In this document: piece by piece, positions 1-6,757 of the stretch
Layout of the letters: every line of letters begins with the position of its first letter
Position numbering within the stretch: position 1 is the first letter of the stretch
Origin: Glycomyces xiaoerkulensis
GTDB taxonomy: Bacteria; Actinomycetota; Actinomycetes; Mycobacteriales; Micromonosporaceae
Direction: 5' to 3'
DNA length: 64,000 nucleotides
Assembly (NCBI RefSeq): GCF_002798405.1
Contig: NZ_PGGV01000015.1
Coordinates: forward strand, 123,710 to 187,709
The notes under the pieces: model-generated
Databases searched by the model: none
What the model was told of the DNA's origin: nothing
The model's input: the letters and a program-made list of their open reading frames with translations, nothing else
Made by a program: the position numbers and the translations under genes

Positions 1-332
1 CGGTCGCCGACGGTGACGGCGAGCCACGGGTAGGACTTGTCGTCCCGGAACATCACGTTGAAGCGGGGGTCGTACTCCTTGATCCAGGTCCATTCGAGCT
101 GGAGGGCCTCGACCTCGGTGCCGACGACGGTCCATTCGACGCTGCGGGCGGTGTTGACCATGCGGCGGGTGCGCTCGTGGAGCCGGGTCTCGTCGGCGAA
201 GTACGAGTTGAGCCGGTTGCGGAGGTTCTTGGCCTTGCCGACGTAGATGACCCGGCGGTCGCGGTCCCGGAAGCGGTAGACGCCGGGCTCGGTGGGGATG
301 GTGCCCGGCGCGGGACGGTAATCAACGCTCAC
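1..332 (-). CDS. uvrC: UvrABC excinuclease subunit C, N-terminal part (cut by window edge)
   Basis: The first 110 residues of UvrC, the nuclease subunit of nucleotide excision repair that makes the 3' incision through its GIY-YIG domain. The visible part has the GIY-YIG core: PGVYRFRD near residues 17-24, then [14 protein letters not shown], with the conserved Tyr, Gly, Lys and Arg residues, and the later E-x-E-A-L-x-L-E stretch typical of this domain. The start is GTG at 332, giving [13 protein letters not shown]; no ATG fits. The gene continues leftwards out of the window, so the UvrB-binding and C-terminal nuclease domains are not seen. The next gene upstream (RIO kinase) is separate by about 40 bases. 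Confidence 0.93.
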   Translation of the reverse strand, partial: MSVDYRPAPGTIPTEPGVYRFRDRDRRVIYVGKAKNLRNRLNSYFADETRLHERTRRMVNTARSVEWTVVGTEVEALQLEWTWIKEYDPRFNVMFRDDKSYPWLAVTVGD

Positions 333-370
333 GTGGACCAGGCTATATCCCGCGCCGGACACCGCTTCCG

Positions 371-1306
371 CTATGGCATGCCCGCCAAGGCCGTCAGTTC
401 GGACTGGAGGTCGCCGACCTCGGCTGCGTCCATGCCTCTGGCGGTGAACCAGCCGCCGAGGTTCTGCACGTCTCGGACGAGGAACTCCCGTCCCATCGGG
501 TTGGCGTATATGTCGACGATCTGCGGCAGGTCCAGCAGGATCAGGCGGCCGTCGTGGACGACGGTGTTGTAAGCCGAGAGGTCGCCGTGGGTGAAACCGT
601 GCTCGGTCATGAGCCGCAGGTTCTCGCAGGCCTGGTCCCAGAGGCTTTCGAGTTCGGGCTCGTCGGGCCGGGTCTCGGCCAGGCGGGGCGCGGCGGCGCG
701 GTCGGCGCCGACGAACTCCATGATCACCTCGGTGCCGAGGATCTGGACCGGGTACGGGACGGCGACGCCGGCGGTGTGGAGCCGCTGGAGCGCGTCGAAC
801 TCGGCGGCGGCCCAGCGGCCGGCGGCCTGTTCGAGGCCGAAGCGGGTGCGTTTGGCGAGGGCGCGGCGGTCGCGGGAGCGCCTGGCGGTGCGTCCGGCGG
901 TGTAGTCGGCGGCGCGGTTGAAGTGGGTGTGCTCGGCCGATCGGTACCGTTTGGAGGCCATGACCGTCGCCCGGTCGGTGCCGGGCACGGCGCGTTCGAT
1001 GAGGTGGACGTCGGCCTCTTTGCCGGTTTTGAGGACGCCGAGCTCGTGGTCGACCGCGCCGAGGTCGGTGATGATCCAGTCGGGCCAGGGCCGGGGGCCG
1101 CGCTGGAGCGGCTCGGACTGGTCCCAGATCGACCAGCGGTCGCCGCTGGGCGGTCCGTCGTCGCAGGGTCCGTGGTCGTCGGGGTCGGCCGAGCGCATGG
1201 CCTCGAAGCGTTCCCGCTCCTGCGGGGAGAAGACCTCGTCCTCGTCGACCGGTCGGCGGCGGGCGGTGGATTGGAAGGTGGAAGTGCGGTCGGGTCTGCG
1301 TGCCAC
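371..1306 (-). CDS. RIO-family serine/threonine protein kinase
   Basis: A 311-residue atypical kinase of the RIO1 family. It has the KTGKEADV nucleotide loop (about 93-100), the ATP-binding lysine in ASKRYR (K119), the catalytic loop HGDLSAYN (D242) and the metal-binding LLDLPQIVD (D259), which replaces the DFG of ordinary kinases. In archaea and eukaryotes RIO kinases act in ribosome assembly; the bacterial role is not settled. I chose the GTG at 1306 because AGGAG lies eight bases before it; the frame is open further upstream but without family similarity. The N-terminal 70 residues are acidic and probably disordered. A small possible leader ORF and a promoter lie upstream. Confidence 0.9.
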   Translation of the reverse strand: MARRPDRTSTFQSTARRRPVDEDEVFSPQERERFEAMRSADPDDHGPCDDGPPSGDRWSIWDQSEPLQRGPRPWPDWIITDLGAVDHELGVLKTGKEADVHLIERAVPGTDRATVMASKRYRSAEHTHFNRAADYTAGRTARRSRDRRALAKRTRFGLEQAAGRWAAAEFDALQRLHTAGVAVPYPVQILGTEVIMEFVGADRAAAPRLAETRPDEPELESLWDQACENLRLMTEHGFTHGDLSAYNTVVHDGRLILLDLPQIVDIYANPMGREFLVRDVQNLGGWFTARGMDAAEVGDLQSELTALAGMP

Positions 1307-1350
1307 TGCGGTTTGCTCCTGTGCGGAAGTCCGGCGGCACGCGGAGTGGA

Positions 1351-1413
1351 TCAGCGCGCGCCGACGGGAGGTGGACTGGATTTCGAGGCGAGGCGGAGAA
1401 CAACGACAGCCAT
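1351..1413 (-). CDS. possible 20-residue leader peptide before the RIO kinase
   Basis: A short ORF with an ATG at 1413 and an excellent ribosome binding site (GGAGGT, eight bases before). It encodes [20 protein letters not shown] and stops 45 bases before the kinase start. It sits between the likely promoter (1479-1508) and the kinase gene, so it would be translated first on the same message. Nothing shows that the peptide is made. It could be a regulatory uORF, because it includes a Pro-Pro-Pro run, which tends to slow ribosomes, or it could be chance. Confidence 0.3.
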   Translation of the reverse strand: MAVVVLRLASKSSPPPVGAR

Positions 1414-1478
1414 CAGTACACACCTCCAAACACGCTGGGGCCCTGAGCGTTCCGAAGCCATCAGGGCGACTGGAGGGG

Positions 1479-1508
1479 ACTTTAGCGGGCCGGGACGGCC
1501 ACCCGCAA
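1479..1508 (-). promoter_or_regulatory. probable promoter of the RIO kinase
   Basis: On the minus strand, TTGCGG and TAAAGT are separated by 18 bases, matching the housekeeping sigma pattern of actinomycetes. It points toward the small leader ORF and the kinase. Confidence 0.45.
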
Positions 1509-1545
1509 CCTAGTTTTCTGCCGAACCAAGACCGTGCTGTGTAGA

Positions 1546-1557
1546 TATCTTGAGATA
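1546..1557. promoter_or_regulatory. candidate autoregulatory operator of the phd-type antitoxin
   Basis: TATCTTGAGATA is an inverted repeat (5-base arms, 2-base spacer) that ends 11 bases before the antitoxin start. Phd/YefM antitoxins usually repress their own operon by binding short palindromes at this position. The match to a specific consensus was not tested. Confidence 0.4.
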
Positions 1558-1568
1558 CAAAGGGCTTC

Positions 1569-1868
1569 ATGGATACACGACCTCCGCGTGAAATCGGAAT
1601 CCGTGACCTGAGCCTGCACACCAGCGAGTATCTGGCCTGGGTGAGCAAGGGGCACGAACTCGTCGTGACGAACCGCGGGCGGCCCGCCGCCCGGCTGGTG
1701 CCGATCACCGATCCCGGCGAAGACCGCATCGATGCCTTGATCCGGTCGGGAGCACTGATCGCGCCGAAGGAGCCGGGCGACCCGCTCGACGTCCTCACTG
1801 TGGTGTCTTCGGAATCGGCGCCGACCAGCGAACAGGTCCTCGACGACATCCGCGAGGACCGCCTGTGA
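1569..1868 (+). CDS. Phd/YefM-family antitoxin
   Basis: A 99-residue type II antitoxin of the prevent-host-death family. The N-terminal fold is clear: IGIRDLSLHTSEYLAWV followed by the hallmark V-T-N-R-G-R-P-A-A-R-L-V-P-I strand (about residues 36-49). The C-terminal tail, which would wrap the toxin, is acidic and ends with DDIREDRL, as in antitoxins paired with VapC-type PIN toxins. The GTG of the toxin remnant overlaps its stop codon (GTGA), so the two were translationally coupled. The antitoxin looks intact but its toxin is destroyed, so it is now probably an orphan or only a DNA-binding repressor. Confidence 0.85.
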   Translation: MDTRPPREIGIRDLSLHTSEYLAWVSKGHELVVTNRGRPAARLVPITDPGEDRIDALIRSGALIAPKEPGDPLDVLTVVSSESAPTSEQVLDDIREDRL

Positions 1869-1894
1869 TCTATTTCGACACGTCGGCCCTGATC
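1865..1894 (+). pseudogene. VapC (PIN-domain) toxin, only the first codons remain
   Basis: Starts with GTG overlapping the antitoxin stop. The first residues, MIYFDTSALI, are the classic opening of a PIN-domain RNase, with the first catalytic Asp. After about ten codons the similarity stops and the sequence becomes the antisense of the RHH-like gene at 1915-2163. A normal VapC has about 130 residues with three more acidic residues, all missing here. I read this as a deletion or rearrangement breakpoint near 1895. Confidence 0.6.
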
Positions 1895-1914
1895 AATGAC
1901 GCAGACATCGCCGA

Positions 1915-2163
1915 TCAGCAGGACGTGTCTCCCAACGACTCGCGGATCCGGGTGTCGCGTTCCCTGCGGGACTCCTCCACGGCGGGGGCCGTGTCAAACG
2001 CCTCGTCGATCGGGTCTTCGAGCACGTCCTCCAGCCAGTCGCCGATGGAAATCCTCGCGAGGTCGCGCTGGATCAGGCCCTTCACGTAGGCCGACAGGTC
2101 GACGCCTGGTTCGGCGGCCTCGCCGAGCTCGCCATCTCCATTCGGTACCCGTTGGAACTCCAC
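1915..2163 (-). CDS. RHH-like antitoxin fragment
   Basis: An 82-residue frame starting at GTG 2163. The segment VDLSAYVKGLIQRDLARISIGDWLEDVL looks like the helix-helix part of a ribbon-helix-helix antitoxin with its linker; the rest is a charged tail as in toxin-binding domains. The usual N-terminal beta-strand is not obvious, and the ribosome binding site is poor, so the gene may be 5'-truncated. No toxin follows it on the minus strand; the phd/vapC remains lie there instead. It may be the survivor of a second toxin-antitoxin pair. Confidence 0.4.
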   Translation of the reverse strand: MEFQRVPNGDGELGEAAEPGVDLSAYVKGLIQRDLARISIGDWLEDVLEDPIDEAFDTAPAVEESRRERDTRIRESLGDTSC

Positions 2164-2577
2164 GACCCGATCATGGCATGCATCGCCTGCTCGATCGGTC
2201 CATTCGAAGCCCCGAGCCGTCGTGCCTCCGCGAGCGTGTCGGCCGGTTCAGTGCCCGGTCGAGTCGTAGTTGCGCAGTCCGGCGCACGTCACGCCGGTGG
2301 CGACCGCGACCAAGACCACCGCCGCGACGAGCGGGCCGACCGCCCAGGCGGCCGAGAGGCGGCCGGTTCCTTCGGTGGGTTCGAGAATGCCGGTCAGCAG
2401 TTTGACCGTGGTGGATTTCCCAGCGCCATTGGAGCCGACGTATGCGACCGCTTCACCGGCCTCGATCTCGAGGTCGATCGAGTCGAGGGCGGTGAAGTTC
2501 TTGTACCTCCGCCGCACCAGGTGCTTGGCTGCGCCTTTGAACCCGGGCGCCTTGTCCGGGCGGCGGAAGCGCTTGTT

Positions 2578-2745
2578 GGCATCCTCCCCGTCGTGAAGGG
2601 CGGGGATTCCCGGCTTGGCCGCCGCTGAGCACGACGACGCTACGGGAGGGTTCTTGGTTCGACACGCGGTGCTCGCCCTATGCGAGTCTGACCCGCGCTC
2701 CACAAGCGTTTCAGGTGTCCGCCTGCCCGGCGGCCACCAGACGCC
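2578..2745 (-). ncRNA. candidate omega (re)RNA guiding TnpB
   Basis: In IS605-type elements a guide RNA is made from the 3' end of tnpB through the right end of the element, and its guide segment is the host sequence just beyond. Here tnpB stops at 2711 and the right end lies at about 2578, leaving 133 bases that end in the CCCCG/CGGGG hairpin followed by AGGAT. The first guide bases would read CAACAAGCGCTTCCGC. The 5' boundary is a guess; only the position and the terminal hairpin are seen. Confidence 0.5.
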
Positions 2746-3865
2746 GACCTTCGCGCCTGATATTGATCTCGGCGTTCGCGTCCCGATCATGGACCGCGCC
2801 GCACCCGCACACCCACTCCCGGACCTGCAGGCCCTCCAGGCCCTGCGGCCCGGTCAACACGCCGCAGGCCGAGCACAACCGCGTGGACGGGAAGTACCGG
2901 TCGACCTTCACGAAGGTGCGCCCGGCTCGCTGGGCCTTGGATTCGAGCCGGGTCAAGAACATCCCGAACGAGGCGTCCTGGACCGACTTCGCCGCCCGGC
3001 CCCGGCCGAGCCCGCGAACATTCAGGTCTTCCACATAGAGAGCTTGGTGCTCGCTCACCAGCGTATGGACCTGCTTGTTCACCCAGTCGGAGCGGGTGTC
3101 CTTGATCTTTTCGTGGATCTTGGCGACCTTGAGGCGGGCCTTGGCCCGGTTGTTCGAGCTGCGCTGTTTGCGGGAGAGTTCCCGCTGTGCCTTCTTCAGC
3201 TTGCGTTCGAGCTTGCGGAAGAACTTCGGGTTCTCGATGGTCTTGCCGCCGCGCAGCACCGCGAACGACTTGAGCCCGAGGTCGATCCCGGTCTCGGCGT
3301 CCTCGTCCGGGATCGGTTCGGCCAGGTCTGCACCGTCGTCGACCGCGACCACGAAGCTCGCGTAGTACCGGCCGGTCGCGGTCTTGGTCACCGTCACGCT
3401 CGAGGGCGCGGCGGGCAGGTCCCGCGACCAGGCGACCTTGAGGGCACCGACCTTCGCCACGTACAGGCGGCCATTGGGTTTGAGGCTGAATCCGCGCCGG
3501 GTGTACCGGGCGGTCTGCGTGCCCGCGCGGCGCTTGAAACGCGGCGGCCCCACCCGGGAACCGGCCCGCTTCCCCTGGAGCGAGTCGAAGAAGTGCCGGT
3601 AGGCGGCGTGGCAGTCCCGCAGGGCCTGCTGCAGCGGCACGGTCGACACCTCACCCAGCCACGCCCGCTCCGGGGTCCGCTTCGCCGCCGTGATCAGCGC
3701 CCGGTCCAGCGCCGCCGTCGACGGGTACGGCAGTCCCTGCCGGTGGGCCGCCTGCCGCGCGGCCACGGCGTCGTTGTACACCACACGCACGCACCCGAAC
3801 GTCCGAGCCAGCGCCCGCCGCTGCGGGCCTGTCGGATAGACACGATAGGAGTACCGCAGATGCAC
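2711..3865 (-). CDS. tnpB: RNA-guided endonuclease TnpB
   Basis: A 384-residue full-length TnpB. The N-terminal helix-turn-helix/wedge part begins RYSYRVYPTGPQ. The RuvC nuclease is complete: D195 in GIDLGLKSFAVL, E279 in YVEDLNVRGL, and the last Asp in HDRDANAEIN (D360/D362). The zinc-binding pairs are C331/C334 and C353/C355. The Arg/Lys-rich helix at 216-250 (KLERKLKKAQ) is the usual bridge-helix-like region. TnpB cuts DNA beside a short transposon-adjacent motif under omega-RNA guidance and helps keep the element at its site. The start is GTG 3865, nine bases after the end of a perfect TATAAT counted to the start's last base, so the message may be leaderless. All key residues are intact, so the protein may be active. 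Confidence 0.93.
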   Translation of the reverse strand: MHLRYSYRVYPTGPQRRALARTFGCVRVVYNDAVAARQAAHRQGLPYPSTAALDRALITAAKRTPERAWLGEVSTVPLQQALRDCHAAYRHFFDSLQGKRAGSRVGPPRFKRRAGTQTARYTRRGFSLKPNGRLYVAKVGALKVAWSRDLPAAPSSVTVTKTATGRYYASFVVAVDDGADLAEPIPDEDAETGIDLGLKSFAVLRGGKTIENPKFFRKLERKLKKAQRELSRKQRSSNNRAKARLKVAKIHEKIKDTRSDWVNKQVHTLVSEHQALYVEDLNVRGLGRGRAAKSVQDASFGMFLTRLESKAQRAGRTFVKVDRYFPSTRLCSACGVLTGPQGLEGLQVREWVCGCGAVHDRDANAEINIRREGRRLVAAGQADT

Positions 3866-3871
3866 GCGAAC

Positions 3872-3877
3872 ATTATA
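3872..3877 (-). promoter_or_regulatory. tnpB -10 element
   Basis: A perfect TATAAT (read on the minus strand) lies six bases before the GTG of tnpB. Transcription would begin at or near the start codon itself, which implies a leaderless message. No clear -35 box was found. Confidence 0.5.
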
Positions 3878-3913
3878 CCCGTATCACACCCGGCGTCCGC
3901 TTCCCGGCTCCCA

Positions 3914-3990
3914 GTCCTGCTCCGCAGGACCACCAGCAGGCCATCGCCCCCGAATCCTCCCCGCCCTCAAGGACAGGGCCTCCTCGGGGG
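3914..3990. repeat. left-end hairpins of the TnpB element
   Basis: Three inverted repeats lie between the left junction and tnpB: an outer pair CCCCCGA/TCGGGGG (3947-3953 with 3984-3990), an inner pair GCCCT/AGGGC (3963-3967 with 3975-3979), and a separate perfect 7-base stem with a TCC loop at 3914-3930. Subterminal hairpins are the TnpA recognition signals in this family. The GGGCGGGGAGGAT text also echoes the right end. Confidence 0.55.
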
Positions 3991-4077
3991 AATCCGGTGA
4001 CCGATTCGGCCTGGAGGATCGCCATCCACCGACCATAAGGGTGCGCTCCCGGGTGGAGCCACCGGTTTTCCCGGCGG

Positions 4078-5001
4078 TCAGGAGCCTACGGCGGCTCTCT
4101 GCTCGGACTCGCGGCGCTGCCGCGGGAGACCGGAGTCGCGGCGCCGCCCGATCCGGCGTCGGGCCTTGCGGGCCAGCGCGGGCGGGTCGATCTTCTCCAG
4201 CGGGTAGAAGCAGGCCATGGCGACCACGTGCGGCAGGAAGCTGATCTTGACCGCGAGGTAGACCACGACGTGGAAGCTGTAGAAGAACGCCACGATGCCG
4301 TATCTGAGGCGCTTCCAGGCGACGAACAGCACGACGGGGCTGAGCAGTTCGAAGCCGACGATGCCCCATTGGGACAGTCGCAGCATCCACGGGAATTCGA
4401 GCAGCCAGTTGCTGAACTCGGTGCCGCGTCGGATGACCGCCCAGGTCATGGTGGCGGAGTTGACCCATTCGAAGCCGCCGTAGCGGAACTTGGCCCAGGC
4501 GGCGAAGAAGTAGGTGCAGACCACGCCGATCTGGACGAGGTTGAAGGCCCACCCGGCGTGCTCGGACAGGGTGCGCCGGTCGCCCCACCTGGATTTGGGG
4601 AGGGTGGGGAGGACGAACAGGAGCAGCAGGAAGGCGAACTTGCCGTGGTCGACCTTGCCGTAGGACATCGCGATGATCATCCACTCGAAGTAGGCGATCG
4701 CGACGATCCAGCCGGTCAGGCGGGGCGCCTGATTGAACATCATGGGGACGGCGGCGGCGAGGAGGACGGTGAGGGTGCCGACGACGAGCCAGTAGTCGGG
4801 GACCGGCAGCGGCAGGACGCGGCCGATGAACAGCGGCTGGTAGAGCTCCCCGGGTACGTGGCGGTGGCCGATGATCCACGGCATGTACCACCACCAGTCG
4901 ACCATGATGAACGCGCCGGCGAGGAAGCGCATGGCGGGGGCGCGGCCGAGTGCGACCGGTCGGAAGAACCAGTCGGCGGCGCACCGGGGCAGCGCGGTCA
5001 T
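4078..5001 (-). CDS. HTTM-domain membrane protein
   Basis: A 307-residue protein with about six or seven hydrophobic helices and a basic C-terminal tail. Its layout (MRFLAGAFIMVDWWWYMPWIIGH, YFEWMIIAMSYGK, CTYFFAAWAKFRYGG, SFHVVVYLAVKI with a conserved His in the helix) matches the HTTM domain, the membrane part shared with vitamin-K-dependent gamma-glutamyl carboxylase. Bacterial HTTM proteins have no proven reaction. The start ATG overlaps the stop of the gene before it (ATGA), and that gene follows a DCC thiol oxidoreductase. The three are probably one functional unit in the membrane, at the end of the alaS-mltG-aroE operon. Confidence 0.8.
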   Translation of the reverse strand: MTALPRCAADWFFRPVALGRAPAMRFLAGAFIMVDWWWYMPWIIGHRHVPGELYQPLFIGRVLPLPVPDYWLVVGTLTVLLAAAVPMMFNQAPRLTGWIVAIAYFEWMIIAMSYGKVDHGKFAFLLLLFVLPTLPKSRWGDRRTLSEHAGWAFNLVQIGVVCTYFFAAWAKFRYGGFEWVNSATMTWAVIRRGTEFSNWLLEFPWMLRLSQWGIVGFELLSPVVLFVAWKRLRYGIVAFFYSFHVVVYLAVKISFLPHVVAMACFYPLEKIDPPALARKARRRIGRRRDSGLPRQRRESEQRAAVGS

Positions 5002-5528
5002 GCGGCGGCTCCTTCCCGGGTCCAGCTCACTTCGACGGTGTCGGTGTACTCGCCGGTGCGGTAGCCGTTTTCGAGCCGGTAGCGGCGCACGACGATCCGG
5101 ACGGCGACGATCTCCGGCTTGTCGGGGTTGGTGCTCTGGTAGGCCTCGGCGAGGTGGCGGAGCATCTCGGGGTCGTCGCGGAAGCGGCTCATCTGGCCTT
5201 CGACTTCGGCGCGGCGGAATCCGGTGGCGGCCTCGGTCAGGGCGAACTCCTCGCCCGCTTCGTTGACGGCCATGACGCGGGTCGAGCCGGCCCAGCCGTC
5301 GAGGTCGCGGGAGTGGGAGTACATCTTGAACGGTGCGAAGGGGAAGAAGTCATCGGCGCCCCAGAGGGTGGTGGCGACGACGAGTCCGGTGATGACCAGG
5401 GTGATGGTGATGCGCACCGCGCGGCCGGCCGGCGAGAGTCCGGACGCCGAGGACTCTCGGCCGCGGGGGCCGGCGCCTCCGGCCTGGATGTCGGTTGTGG
5501 ATGGTTCCTGGGTATGCTCTTCGGACAC
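4998..5528 (-). CDS. membrane-anchored protein, partner of the HTTM protein (unknown function)
   Basis: About 176 residues from the GTG at 5528; an ATG at 5555 is possible but lacks a better binding site. A Ser/Thr/Glu-rich cytoplasmic head of about 35 residues is followed by one membrane helix (ITITLVITGLVVATTLW), then the motif FFPFAPFKMYS and a soluble outer domain of about 110 residues with no cysteines. I recall proteins with the PFAPFKMYS-like motif next to HTTM genes in other actinomycetes, but cannot assign a function. It overlaps the HTTM start by four bases and follows the DCC gene by 45 bases, so the three are co-expressed. Confidence 0.72.
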   Translation of the reverse strand: MSEEHTQEPSTTDIQAGGAGPRGRESSASGLSPAGRAVRITITLVITGLVVATTLWGADDFFPFAPFKMYSHSRDLDGWAGSTRVMAVNEAGEEFALTEAATGFRRAEVEGQMSRFRDDPEMLRHLAEAYQSTNPDKPEIVAVRIVVRRYRLENGYRTGEYTDTVEVSWTREGAAA

Positions 5529-5573
5529 GGCCAGAGTATGGCACGGCGGCGCCACCGGGCCGCCGCGGAGGGT

Positions 5574-5951
5574 TCAGTCGCGGTCGGCTTGGGGCAGTGA
5601 GCAGGCGGGCGTTCCGCCGGGCATGCGGTGGCGGTTGCGGGAGATGAGCCGGTAGAGCGGCCAGGCGATCCGGGAGACCGGTGCGAGGGAGGCGATCCAG
5701 CCGAGCGGTTTCCAGTACCACTGGGCGCGGCGCAGCAGCACGGCGATCGCGTCGGGTCCGGAGCGGTGGAAGCGGGGCTCGACCCACATGACGGCGTCCT
5801 CGGCGTCGGCCGGGGCCACGCCGAGTCGATCGAGGTCGGCCCGCTGCCAGGGGACGACGTCGGCGGCGGTGCGCACCCGCCGTTCGACGAAGTCCGCGCA
5901 GCGGGTGCAGAAGGCGCAGTCGCCGTCGTAGAGGAAGACCGGTCGCCTCAT
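5574..5951 (-). CDS. DCC-family thiol-disulfide oxidoreductase (DUF393)
   Basis: A 125-residue thioredoxin-fold protein opening with the family signature FLYDGDCAFCTRC, which carries the C-x-x-C redox pair (C12, C15) after the DG-D-C motif. The rest (VPWQRADLDRLGV, PDAIAVLLRR, PLGWIASLAPVSRIAWPLYRLI) fits the DUF393 pattern, in which the C-terminal helices often contact membranes. The ATG overlaps the aroE stop (ATGA). Downstream lie the anchored protein and the HTTM gene, a combination that suggests thiol chemistry feeding a membrane enzyme. Confidence 0.87.
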   Translation of the reverse strand: MRRPVFLYDGDCAFCTRCADFVERRVRTAADVVPWQRADLDRLGVAPADAEDAVMWVEPRFHRSGPDAIAVLLRRAQWYWKPLGWIASLAPVSRIAWPLYRLISRNRHRMPGGTPACSLPQADRD

Positions 5952-6757
5952 CGGTGCCTCGCCGCCTTGTCGAGCGCTTTGCGCATGGCCTCCACCGGGG
6001 CCTCGTCGAGCCCGGTGAACAGGGTCCATTGCCGGACCGCTTGGGTCAACAATAGCTTGAGGCCGTCGACGGCGGTGACGCCTTCGCTCTGGGCGGCGGC
6101 CGCGAGCGGGGTCGGCCAGGGGTCGTAGAGGACGTCGAACAGGACCGTGCCGGGCCGCCAGTCGATGCGCAGGTCGTCGGTGACGCCTTTGGGGACGGTG
6201 GAGACGACCAGGTCGGCGCGGCCGGCGGTGACCGCTTCGTCCCAGCCGGCCGAGCGCAGTTCGAGGCCGAGGCGGTCGGCGACCGGTTCGAGTTCGAGGA
6301 CGGCCTCGCGGCGGCGGGCGAAGACGCTGACGGTGGCGGCGCCGAGTTGGGCGGCCGCGCCGAGGGCGGCGCGGGCGGTGCCGCCGGCTCCGAGGACCGA
6401 AACCGACTCGGCCGATTCGAGCCCGGCTTCGGCGAGGGCGTCGACCATGCCGGGCACGTCGGTGTTGTCGGCCAGGCGCTTGCCGTTGCGCAGCACCAGC
6501 GTGTTGGCGGCGCCGACGGCGTCGGCCAGCGGCGTGACCCGGTCGGCGACGGCGAGGGCGATCTCCTTGAGCGGCATGGTCAGCGAGAGCCCCGCCCAGG
6601 TGTCGTCGAGCCGGTCGACGAAGGCGGCGAGGCCGGGCTCGTCGCATTCGTACCGGCCGTAGACCCAGTCGGTCAGCCCGGCGGCGGCGAAGCCGGCGCT
6701 GTGGATCACCGGCGACAGGGAATGCTCGATCGGTTTGCCCAGGACGGCGGCCTGCAT
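5948..6757 (-). CDS. aroE: shikimate dehydrogenase
   Basis: A 269-residue enzyme that reduces 3-dehydroshikimate to shikimate with NADPH in aromatic amino-acid synthesis. The shikimate pocket shows as HSLSPVIHSAGF (about 12-23) with later NTD (98-100 region), and the catalytic Lys is in MPLKEIAL. The dinucleotide fold has VLGAGGTARAALGA, and the ARRRE turn suits NADP. The closing DGLKLLLTQAVRQWTLFTG is typical. The ATG overlaps the mltG stop (TGATG). mltG-aroE linkage is common in actinobacteria. Confidence 0.95.
   Translation of the reverse strand: MQAAVLGKPIEHSLSPVIHSAGFAAAGLTDWVYGRYECDEPGLAAFVDRLDDTWAGLSLTMPLKEIALAVADRVTPLADAVGAANTLVLRNGKRLADNTDVPGMVDALAEAGLESAESVSVLGAGGTARAALGAAAQLGAATVSVFARRREAVLELEPVADRLGLELRSAGWDEAVTAGRADLVVSTVPKGVTDDLRIDWRPGTVLFDVLYDPWPTPLAAAAQSEGVTAVDGLKLLLTQAVRQWTLFTGLDEAPVEAMRKALDKAARHR

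Larger units (their letters stand above)
2578..3995 (-). mobile_element. IS200/IS605-family element carrying only tnpB
   Basis: About 1.42 kb holding tnpB without a TnpA transposase. The ends are deduced from the interrupted ABC ATPase frame: removing 2578-3995 restores the host gene codon by codon (one or two bases of ambiguity). The right end has the standard form of such elements, AATCCCCGCC, then a CGGGG-AGGAT close, at 2579-2608. The left end has nested hairpins (3947-3990). No target-site duplication is seen, as expected for this family. Lacking tnpA, it would need a helper to move. Confidence 0.82.
2248..4025 (-). pseudogene. ABC transporter ATPase gene, split by a TnpB element and fused to a permease tail
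   Basis: Two exon-like pieces flank the TnpB element. Piece one (4025-3996) starts ATG after GGTGG and reads MAILQAESVT. Piece two (2577-2248) resumes in the same frame with NKRFRRPDKAPGF, then the Walker A GSNGAGKST and TVKLLTGILEPTEG. Joined, this is a normal N-terminus of a YadG/viologen-exporter-like ABC ATPase. Right after LEPTEGT the frame changes family: RLSAAWAVGPLVAAVV and a hydrophobic stretch ending RNYDSTGH, which looks like the last membrane helix of an ABC-2 permease. The Q-loop, signature and Walker B are missing. So an internal deletion joined ATPase and permease genes, and a separate insertion split the start. Confidence 0.75.
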
